Assembly (NCBI GenBank): GCA_026413225.1
Contig: CM048552.1
Span: 214,916,553 to 214,980,552, forward strand
DNA: 64,000 bases
Direction: 5' to 3'
Source: Otis tarda
Lineage: Eukaryota; Chordata; Aves; Otidiformes; Otididae
Below are positions 55,201-64,000 of this stretch, piece by piece. Made by a program: the position numbers and the translations under genes. The notes under the pieces were generated by a model. That model was not told the DNA's origin. It did not search any database and was given only the letters and a program-made list of their open reading frames with translations. Position 1 is the first letter of the stretch. The number at the start of each line of letters is the position of its first letter.

Positions 55201-58200
55201 CGTTGTGATTCCAGCTAGAGGGCAGAAACCAAGAATGCAACCTGCCAGCAGATACACATGCTCGTGCAGCTCTCTTCACTGGAGCTTTTGGCCAGCCCCA
55301 AAAGCATAAACAATGCAAAAACAGGCACACAGCTCCTACGTGTAGCTGTTAGTCACTGAAAAAAAGTTAATTTAATGATAAGGAAACGTGAGAAAATCCT
55401 ACAAGGAAGGTACTACGCGATGTTACTCAGTACCCCATCAAAAAATCCTGGAAAGCTCCCTATGTCAAAGGATGAAAGCTCCCAGTTTCAATGGGCAGGA
55501 ACAGGAAATAATTAGTCAAGGGCTTAAAAAACCTAGTTCTTGTTCCAGGACTGAGTCTTAGCAGCATTTCACCTACCAGTCAGCGTCTGTGATGTGGACA
55601 GGAAAGAGAAGGACAAGCTTACTTACGCACTCTTGGTTCGCTTTAAGCCCTAAAGATTCATCTTTCTTCTGCTGCTCTTCCATTTTCCTTTTTCCTACGT
55701 CCATGTCATCGAGAACGGACTTGTGATTCAGCTCCTCGGAAGCTTTTTCTTCTTGGAGTTTTTCTTCTCTCAGCTGGAAAGAATGACAAGAGAGATGGCG
55801 TATTTAACACGATTTCAGTCCTACACCTGCTTGCCAACAGGTGATTTCCCAAGAGTCCGGCCATGCCAATTAATTTCATGTCTTCATTTCTCTACTCCAG
55901 CAATAACGTGGAGATCGGTTTGTTTCTACAACGCTTTCATGCTCGTGCACTCTACACAAATACCGCCGATAATTTTTTCCTTGCCAAACAGCAAAGGCAC
56001 TGCTAGGTCCAGGGTTTGCCCAAGACTTCTCTGCCACACCATTTTCTTAAAGAGAGAGCCAAAAGCTTTCGTCTACTTGTAGATAATCATACTACAAATA
56101 AAAATGTGCAAAACAGTTTCATGCAAGCTAGGATATTTCAGTTTTCGTCTTCAAACGGCCTCCGTGTTGGAGGATTTGGCAGACATACAGACGGCATCAC
56201 CTGAATTAAAACCGCACAGCGACCGGCCGCTGCCTGCGCACCGTGCCGGACAGACTTGCTTTTACCTCCTGGATTCCTCCTCCGCTCCGCGTAGTTAACC
56301 TCTCACTGAAATCCCCTTGCTTTTGGAAGACATTCCTGCAATTTAAGAAGTCTTATCCCAAAGACACCAAGCACTTTCAGCCTTTTTTGGCATCACCTCC
56401 TGTGAGGAATACTTCCCCTATACTTCCTTTTGGTTTTATCCAATTGTAATGCATTCTTAGATGTTTTCTTGCTGCTTTTTACCACCCTGGCAACTCAAAA
56501 AGGCTACGATGCAACGTTATTTTATCCACGTGTGCTGTGCTGCTGCATTTCCCAAACCTAAAGGCTGCACAGGGAATCCTACCCAGGGCGTACTCCAGCC
56601 CCATCCGATCGTCCCTGCCCAGGATAACATCACCCAGCTCCCTTCTCACTCATCACCCAGGCATTCACCCATCCTGCCTCTCATCCCTTCCTCAACTTTA
56701 AGCTTACGCACAGGCCAAGAATAGTTTACACCAGGTTCTTCCTCCTTCCTCCGCCCAACCTCTGTGCGTAAGTTATCCTCGTCGGGGATAGCCTGACCTT
56801 TGATTGACAGCTCTCCATCACGCTGACGAATCACAGCTATGGCTAAGCACGAGGAATTCAGACACTTCTGTTTATTCCTCATGTTTGAGCGTAGGCGTTT
56901 CAGATGCTTACGAAGCTGCCCTGTTACGTTCCCTCGTATCTCCTCACACCACCTTCCCCCTCGCCTCCCAGGAGCGCAGTGCCGCAGGACCCAGTGCTCT
57001 CCAGTAAAGCCCAAGGCACCTGCAGGCAGCTCAAGCGCCGCGGATAAAGGCAGCGGGCGACGTCGCAACTATTCCTCACTTTTCCAAGGATATTTAATAT
57101 TTTTCTTCCCTGCTGCAGGGGAAAAAAAAAAAAACAAACCCAAGAAAGCATGGACATGCGTGTGACAAAGAAAACCGAGTTCATGATGCACTACACGAAA
57201 AGCTCAATGTGATTTTGAGACTGGGAAGGATCTGAATCCCACTGAATCCGAACCCCCAGAGATGAGGAAGAGAGAAGCAGGAGGAGAGAAGGTAGAAACC
57301 AGGAAAAGAACCCCGCGGTTTGGCTGACTGTGGGTGTACAGCACATGTTTTCAAAGACTGGTCTGACTTCTCGTTTCGAGTTGTTTTACGCGGTATCTTT
57401 AAATTCCTGATCTATTAATAATCTCAGGCAACAGCTACACCACAGTGTCTGACTAACAAAGATTACGGCCACGTGATGCAGGCGATGAATAGTCTGCTGT
57501 ACGTTTCATGAACAATATTTCTGCACTTGAAGGAGCCTTTTTTATCTGAAGAACAAGTTGACATCAAGATTTATCATGAAGATGACTCTTTTGGTCAGCT
57601 GAAGTACTACTCAACACTTGCGTCCCTTTCGTATTTCTCACGTGGAAGAAAGCTAGATGGAAAGCTTCACTTCGTTGTCTAACTTATAAAATTCTACTCA
57701 ATTCCAAAATCTAAATGCACAAGCGCAGGTAACAACAGGCAGGAATATTTAAGGATTTTAGGCCAACCCATGGCACAGTTAATGGGAGGTGCAAGCACAA
57801 GCTAACTGGTCTGTATCCCTTTCGGATATCCTGTTTGAAACTGCAGGAAAAAATACTGCACAAGCAATCACGCATTTTTTGCTCAAGAATTATAGAATCA
57901 CAGAATCATGGAAGGGTTTGGGTGGGAAGGGACCTTCAAAGCCCACACAGTCCAACCCCCCTGCCAGGAGCAGGGACATCTCCAACCACATCAGGTTGCT
58001 CACAGCCCCGGCCAACCTGGCCTGGAATGTTTCCAGGGATGGGGCATCCACCACCTCTCTGGGCAACCTGGGACAGTGCTCCACCACCCTCAGTGTAAAA
58101 ATTTTTCCCTAATATCCAATCTGAATCTGCCTCCCTCTATTTTGAAACCATGACCCCTGGTCCTGTCCCAGCAGGCCCTGCTGAAGAGTCTCTCCCCACC

Positions 58201-61200
58201 TTCCCTGCAGCCCCCTTTGGGCACTGGGAGCCGCTCTCAGCTCTCCCCGGAGCCTCCTCTGCTCCAGGCTGAACAGCCCCAGCTCTCTCAGCCTGGCCTC
58301 ACAGCAGAGCTGCTCCAGCCCTCTCAGCATCTGCGTGGCCTCCTCTGGACCCTCTCCAGCAGCTCCACGTCCTTCTGCTGTTGGGGGCTCCAGAGCTGGA
58401 CGCAGCGCTGCAGGGGGGTCTCACCAGAGCGGAGCAGACGGGCAGAATCCCCTCCCTCGCCCTGCTGCCCACGCTGCTGGGGGTGCAGCCCAGGGTGCCG
58501 TTGGTTTCTGGGCTGTGAGCGCACGTTGCCGGCTCGTGTTGAGCTTCTCACCCGCCAGCACCCCCAAGTCCTTCTCCTCAGGGCTGCTCTCCATCCATTC
58601 TCCGCCCAGCCTGGATTTGTGCTGGGATTGCCCCGACCCACGTGCAGGACCTGAATTTCAGGAACATCATCCTTGAGATTAACATTCATTTCCAAAAATC
58701 TGGTAAACTCACGTTTGATATCTTCTCTTCGCTCCATAAACTGTCCGGGTGTGCCTGCTCGTTCCCCGAGCCGGCTCCGTCTGCCCGTGCCGCTGGAAAG
58801 CTGCATGTCAGCACATGCCTCAGGTAGGAGTTTCCCTCCTGCCGGCGTGTGATTGCAAGCAATAGACTGCTTGTGATAGAAAGACAGTTGAAGAGGATGA
58901 GTTGGGTTTTTTAGCACACAGAAACGACCTCCTCTTTGGGACAAATAGAAAATACAAGAGGACCAAGTGCGTTGTTACAGAGGAAAAAAAAAAATCTTGC
59001 TATCTTGCACAGACAGCAAAAGCCAGTTGAGAAAATTACACTCTGAGATTATCCACTTCAAATAAAAATTCTTCAGTACATAATTACGGTAACTACTTTG
59101 TTTTCCACTGCAAAAGGCTGGGAAGCAGGTCAAGAGCTGGGATTTATAAAACAACTCACATCTGGGAGAGGTAAAAGCTTTTGAAGGTTCCTCTCCCCTC
59201 CTCAGGAGGGAAGCCAGCATGGGTTATCCCTGTTTCGCAGGCAGGGAAGCTGAGATGAAACCTCTTGCCTCCAGACACAGAGGGAAGCCTGATTATGTAG
59301 AAACTTCGATTTCCAAACCTGAGTTCTCCTCTGCTCCTGCCTAATTCAGAAGTTCAGAGACACCGAGAAACGCTCACTAAGTGACAACAGCCACAGTTTT
59401 GCCTGGAATAAGGAAAAAGCACGAGTGCATCATCAGTCGCCACTCGGTTAGCAAAATTCCACTGCTCTTTTCTCTCCGATGATTCAGAGAATCTCCCTCC
59501 ACAGCAGCTCTTTCAGACGAGATTCACAAAAACTGAGTTTAAGTCAGGAGGGGAAAATCTGCAATCTACCAGTGAGCAAAAAGGGGAAGCCAGCAGGCGA
59601 ACAGGAACGAGACAAAAACACGCCCCAAATGCCAGGAACATGTTGAACTATTTCCGTTGGACTGGTGGGGAAGTGAGAAGCGTTGGCACTGCACCGCACG
59701 TGGGATCTTTTTTCCTGGAGTCAAGCGGTAGATGCAAAAACCGCTTCAGCTGCAGTCTGCCTGTGCTTCAAGTGTCCTTAATCAGGATTTACAAAAATTT
59801 AGTATTTAATGTTGGTAACGGAGCGATCAGGATTAGCAGACAGTGTCCTTTGGGATGCAGGGATGCAACGCTCCTATAAAAGTTCTATGGACCACGGGAA
59901 AGATGGTTTAATCCCTCCAGAAGATCCAGATGTGCATCAGTCCGGAGGGACATGGAAGAACTGCGGAGCTAAGATCCTGTCCCCAGGAACTCCGGCGGTT
60001 CCTGCTCCTCTGGACACCCGGGAATTTCTTGCAGCTGGATTGAAGACATCAAGCAGCACATCTGGCAGGATCAACGCTGAGTTAGCGCCGACATCATCAG
60101 GGTAAGTCTCTCACTCACTACTACAGAGATTTATAAAACCCTGGCAAGGTTTCAGTTAATACCTACAGGAAAAGCTTTATTTCTTCTTTCCGTCAAAGAC
60201 ACCCTGAGTTTACTCATCCTAAACGTTACAGTGGAAAAAAAAAAAATTCCCAAATATAGCAATGCACGTCTAAATTAATTAATAAACTTGATTTTTATAT
60301 GAATAAGATTTCTGTGCACTTAAGCCTTACACCGCTGCCCAAACCAACAGTTTCTCAGCAAAGCCTCTCCCTGTTGCTAAAAACGCCCCAAGTCCCGAGA
60401 CTTTACGCGCAAAGCGTGCTTGTCTACCCAGCAAACGTCACCTGGGCCGGAGAAGAGTTTGCATTTCTTAAGATCGCTTACTGAAAGGTCACAGTCAGCC
60501 AAAGTCAGGGTAATAACCTGCTAATTCCACACGTGGAGAAGCAGGAGGGAAGACCTTTCCATGTTTTTTTTATCGTTTCCTCACACAGATGCGTTTCCCA
60601 GATGAGTTATTTGCCTTAAATATGATCGAAGCAGTATTTCCCTCCTTAGCATCGCTCGGAGGACAAGGCTGTTTTTCTAACTAAACGTCAGCCTCCCAGC
60701 CCCTTTCTACAGCTGCTGAGATCTTCAAGTGAAAAACCAAAGAAAATTCTTTCATTATGAAAAAAAAAAACCCCGTTCCTTTTCCCCAGCAGGTAAACTA
60801 ATCAGCCAGAGGTTGGACCTGGCTCAAAGAAAAACCACCATTGCGGAGATCGAGGCCCTGGGACGGTGATTCCATCTATTGACACAGAACCCCAGCCGCG
60901 GGGCAAAGTCTACGGAGTTTCGGCGGGACGGTGCGTGGTTCCAGGCAGAGGAAGGGATGACAGACAGAGAAGCCACGAGTGGCAGCGTGAATAGTTCAGC
61001 AAGTTACAGGTGGCCCTCACGAGGGGTTTTTTTAGATTAAAAAAAAATAAATTTCCATTAAAAAAAATTAAATAACCCTTTTTTAAATGTAGAATTTTTT
61101 TTTTCCCAGGCTTTAACTCCAAAACAACTGAAAAGCTTTTCTTCCCTTCTCAGTTTTTTGTCTTTAAATAATATTTTTTTCTTGACTAAAAATAGAAAGC

Positions 61201-61792
61201 TCTAGTTTGGAACAGATGGTTTCTGAGAAGGACCTGTAGCGACACCGCCCATCAGCGTCACTACTGATTCCGCACGTGGAGAAGCAGGAGGGAAGACCCT
61301 TCCACGTTTTTTTCATTGCCTCCTCACACGGATGCGTTTCCCAGACGAGTTATTTACCTGATTTACCTCCTTTCTGTAGGAGATTGCCTATGCTGCAAAA
61401 GCCTTTACAGAATTACGTCCCCAAACACTGACGCTCTAACAAACGCTGCGCAGCAGAACAGTCGCTCGAGGTCCACCAAGGAAGGGACATTTCCAGGTTC
61501 TGGAAGGCAGCCTAAGACAGCAAAATCTGGCTTCTACACGCTCAATTTCTGCCAACGTTTTCCTGAACTGCCTGAACAGCATAAAGGGAATAAATGACCT
61601 TTGTTACAGGGCAGGAATAAAAAGCCCTTCAAGATTCCTTACAGGCAGGATGGCATTCCTGCAGGAAATCCGAGTTATTCCGGAAGAAAAACCGCGATTA
61701 CACAGAATACTGTACCTTCCTTAGCTGGTTTTCGTATTCCTCTCGCAGTTCCCCTGGTTTGCTTAATTTTATGGGTGCTCTGAATATAAAGT
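51052..61792 (-). CDS. RNF169: RING finger protein 169, exons 2-6 (5' partial)
   Basis: Ubiquitin reader at DNA double-strand breaks: it binds RNF168-made H2A ubiquitin marks and limits 53BP1 recruitment. Coding exons: 61716-61792, 55627-55773, 54986-55098, 53671-53770, 51052-52263; all phases agree. Seen: [20 protein letters not shown], matching human after the RING region; [15 protein letters not shown] (charged helix at the UMI-type position); [56 protein letters not shown]; and at the C-terminus the MIU helix ([20 protein letters not shown]) plus the LR-motif region ([10 protein letters not shown]). Exon 1 with the RING domain is beyond position 64000. RNF168 is excluded by the SPCS2 neighbour and by direct residue matches. 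Confidence 0.95.
52637..52700 (+). mobile_element. Old CR1-type 3' end
   Basis: Reads ggcagtgctgggttaacagt, then gcttgatgaccttaaaggtc and ttctccaacct, the shape of the 3' end of an older avian CR1 subfamily. More diverged than the other copies and without a tail. Confidence 0.65.
53671..53770 (-). CDS. RNF169: RNF169 exon 5
   Basis: Encodes [18 protein letters not shown] then [15 protein letters not shown]. Acceptor ctccag, donor gtaccg. Too short to show as an open frame of its own; found by homology. Confidence 0.92.
54181..54674 (+). mobile_element. CR1 LINE fragment, 3' end
   Basis: About 490 bp copy in RNF169 intron 4, antisense to the gene. Together with the opposite-strand copy at 57893 it flanks two RNF169 exons. 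Confidence 0.92.
54796..54857. repeat. 31 bp tandem duplication
   Basis: Two adjacent copies of tgtaaaactaaaaagaaa + ttattacttctt(c), differing only at the last base. Confidence 0.95.
54986..55098 (-). CDS. RNF169: RNF169 exon 4
   Basis: Encodes [18 protein letters not shown] then [19 protein letters not shown]. Acceptor cttcag, donor gtaaga, phase 2. Confidence 0.93.
55627..55773 (-). CDS. RNF169: RNF169 exon 3
   Basis: 49 codons: [40 protein letters not shown] and LGLKANQEC. Highly charged, likely helical. Acceptor ttccag, donor gtaagt. Confidence 0.93.
57893..58651 (-). mobile_element. CR1 LINE fragment, 3' end
   Basis: About 760 bp copy, sense with respect to RNF169, in intron 2. Includes the end of the CR1 coding region (segment near cccacgtgcaggacc) and the 3' UTR. 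Confidence 0.92.
60523..60615 (+). repeat. Dispersed direct repeat, copy A
   Basis: Matches 61267-61358 at most positions: cacgtggagaagcaggaggg, then agacc, ttcca.g and gatgcgtttcccaga.gagtt. Confidence 0.9.
61267..61358 (+). repeat. Dispersed direct repeat, copy B
   Basis: Second copy of the segment at 60523-60615, same orientation, 744 bp away. Belongs to no repeat family I know. Confidence 0.9.
61716..61792 (-). CDS. RNF169: RNF169 exon 2
   Basis: Encodes [20 protein letters not shown] then NQLRK; the first Asp codon is split with exon 1. Acceptor ttccag, donor gtacag. Confidence 0.94.
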
Positions 61793-64000
61793 CTGGAAAG
61801 AGAAGGGAGAAGAAAAAAAAAAAAAAAAGCAAACACTTTTTAGTGCACGATGACCGAGGTTGTCCATTATTTCCCAAAAAGGGTAAGCTCTCCCCGGACC
61901 GCACGAGAGTTTCTGCCAGATTTTTTTCAAGCACGTATGTTTATATTATAACACTCAAAGCTCTGTTCAACAGACGGAAACGCTGGGAGGGGGATGCCCC
62001 GGTAATACCATTCTGCACTTCTATCGTTTCTTTTGAGACTCTCAAGGGTTCTTGACAAGCAGTTAAACAATCAGGGGAGTATTAGGAAGATGTAAACACA
62101 GAGGTGAAGTCACAGCAAATCTTAGTCCTTGGAATAAAACCAGGCTTTAAGCGTCTGCTCCAGTCAGACACCCAAGAAACACAGGCTGACGGCAGCAGCG
62201 CAGCACCCGAATTCACACCTGTGCCCTCCTGCCTTTTAAACTAACACGCCGAGAATGCTATGTTCTGCAAAAAAAAATAAACGGTGATTTTCCTCCTCCA
62301 CGCCCCCTTCACCTTAGCAGCCGTTCGCAGTGCCGTCCCCGAGCGAACACAGCTTTTACTCCGCTTGCAACGCGCTCGCCGAGGTCAGTATTTCGAAGCC
62401 GGGCGGGCAGGCTGCTGCGTCCGGCAGGAATTCCCCATCCTGCTCCCTGCTTCCTCCCTTCCCCCTCGAGAATTCAGAAACCAAAAGCGGATTGGCACGG
62501 GGTTACAGTTTAACCTCCATCCCCGGAGTCTGTTACACCCCAAATGACTCCTTTCTTTACGCTCCCTTCCGCTTCTGTGCTGCGCAAGTCTGGGCAAGTC
62601 GCGTTACAGCCGGAGGTGCCTGGGTGGAAAAGGGAAGAACCGGAATAAAACAACAAGCCCTGAAGAACCGTCCCGGCTCAGCTCGTGTCAGCGCTCCGGG
62701 CAGGGCGCAGCACAGCTCATCATCCCGACGCGCTGCGCTCGGGATGGAACGGGTACGAGCAAGGAGGAAACATCAGCGGTATTTCCTCTTTCTCAGCTCA
62801 CTAAAATTAAAGGAGCTCCACCGCATGTTTGGTTTAGGAAGCGTTTTTATTCCTCAAACATACTGGTCTGAACTGAAAAGTTCGTGCTGGGAGTAAGTAA
62901 ATCAAACATCCGGCGGCCGGCTGCCCCGGCGGGCATCCTCCGGTTCACGGCCACATCTGCCTCCGCCCTGGGGACAAGTCACAGCCGAAACACGGCAGTT
63001 AAGGACCCGCTAAATCCTGTTTTCACCTGGCTTGCCTTCTATCAGCTTGCTTTTAAAGTTCTTAGAGAAAAGCCCTGTAACTTCAGTCCCTCCCCACTGG
63101 CGAGGTGCGGGTGCAGACTCCGGAGCTTCCTGCTCGAGTTGCTCCGGAGAGGGAATGCTGCCAACGCCAGAGCGGAACAAATCACAAATTATTTCTTTAA
63201 CACTTGCTTTAAAAGGGGGGAAAAAGGCTCTTGTAATCAAACATCAAGCATATAGATGATAAGGCTTTCTTTTTTTTTAAAAAAAAGAGCTGCTATTCCC
63301 TCTTACTCCTTGTTTTTAAAGGAAACCATCCAAAAGGTCCCAACGCATGCGATAAAAACCCCGAGCGGTGGCGACGCCGGCGAGGCCAGGCCGCATTCCT
63401 CGCTCCCGCGCCTGCAACCGGCCGCGCTGGAAACCTTCCCCCGGCTTCTCAAAATGATTTTTTTTTTCATCGTGTCCTTGAGCAGTTCCAGCTCTTTGTG
63501 AATTTTATCAAGCTGAACTTCCCCGGAGCCGATTCCAAGAGCAGCAGCAATCCGTAACGCGCCTGCAGCCACCTTCGATTACTTCTGAACGCTTAAGGCT
63601 TGTCTCAGACCTTATCTTCACAGCTAAAAAGGGGGATTTTTTTTCCCCTCCGGGATAATAAAAGCGTACGAGCTTCCTCGAGGGAAACATGGAGCAGTAA
63701 AGACAAAGCCACATCAACTGTTTCATTGCTTACACGAGTTCAGCGAGCCAGGAGAGGTTTTAAATAATGCCACAACCGTTATCTATGAGGTTGGGCATCA
63801 GGTGGAGTCAATTTTACATCTCCATGCACCAACCTGTACAGTTTATCGATGGGTCAAAAGGCAGAGACCCCAAATTTCTACCTCTGTGTAGAAGAAATGA
63901 AACCAAAAATGTCCACACAACTGCGTGTCTACATTACAACGCCCCATTATAGTTTTTGAGGTAAAGCGATGCCGCACGGTGGCTGCCCCCAACCAAGGAT
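61793..64000 (-). other. RNF169: RNF169 intron 1 (partial)
   Basis: Upstream of exon 2 to the window edge; not CpG-rich enough for the first exon. Contains an unexplained open frame near 63460-63570, listed among the findings. Confidence 0.55.

Larger units (their letters stand above)
52264..55626 (-). other. RNF169: RNF169 introns 3-5
   Basis: The three introns in this span hold an old CR1 end (52637-52700), a CR1 copy (54181-54674), a 31 bp tandem duplication (54796-54857) and a doubled ggattttacacca (about 54728-54754). Nothing else recognised. Confidence 0.6.
55774..61715 (-). other. RNF169: RNF169 intron 2
   Basis: About 5.9 kb with a CR1 copy (57893-58651) and a dispersed duplication of about 93 bp (60523-60615 and 61267-61358). 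No other gene or RNA recognised. Confidence 0.6.

Overview
This is a vertebrate nuclear window, almost certainly from a bird. Nine near-identical CR1 LINE 3' fragments are scattered on both strands, ending in the CR1 ATTCTATG-type tail, and the split genes are clear orthologues of genes known from human 11q13.4. No prokaryotic, viral or CRISPR feature is visible.

Layout: (1) 1-22.1 kb, PPME1 (protein phosphatase methylesterase 1) on the + strand, exons 2-14; exon 1 lies upstream of the window. (2) 23.2-31.7 kb, P4HA3 (collagen prolyl 4-hydroxylase subunit alpha-3) on the - strand, all 13 exons, tail to tail with PPME1. Five of its introns are filled by different minisatellites. (3) 31.7-33.4 kb, a CCTGTCCCC-type simple-sequence block. 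(4) 33.4-35.4 kb, NEU3 (sialidase 3) on the - strand, three coding exons, preceded by another C-rich tandem array. (5) 37.4-42.7 kb, SPCS2 (signal peptidase complex subunit 2) on the - strand, five exons, with a CpG-rich promoter carrying ZNF143-like, CCAAT and X-box-like sites. (6) 51.05-64 kb, the 3' two thirds of RNF169 on the - strand; its RING exon lies beyond the right edge. The rest is intronic or intergenic DNA with CR1 pieces, poly(A)/poly(T) tracts and small duplications.

The genes are not an operon and share no pathway: PP2A carboxymethyl control, collagen hydroxylation, ganglioside desialylation, ER signal peptide cleavage and ubiquitin signalling at DNA breaks. I found no new multi-gene system. 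The most notable results are two minor-spliceosome AT-AC introns (in PPME1 and SPCS2), read directly from splice sites and branch points; a one-base poly-C frame break inside the P4HA3 signal-peptide exon; a different VNTR in each of several consecutive P4HA3 introns; a gene order (P4HA3 next to NEU3, no visible XRRA1) that differs from the mammalian order I know, with the junction in satellite DNA; and inverted CR1 copies flanking two RNF169 exons.

Exon boundaries were read from the sequence by matching remembered human proteins, GT/AG or AT/AC signals and reading phase. Phases add up for every gene except P4HA3, which is out by one base. No database search was run.
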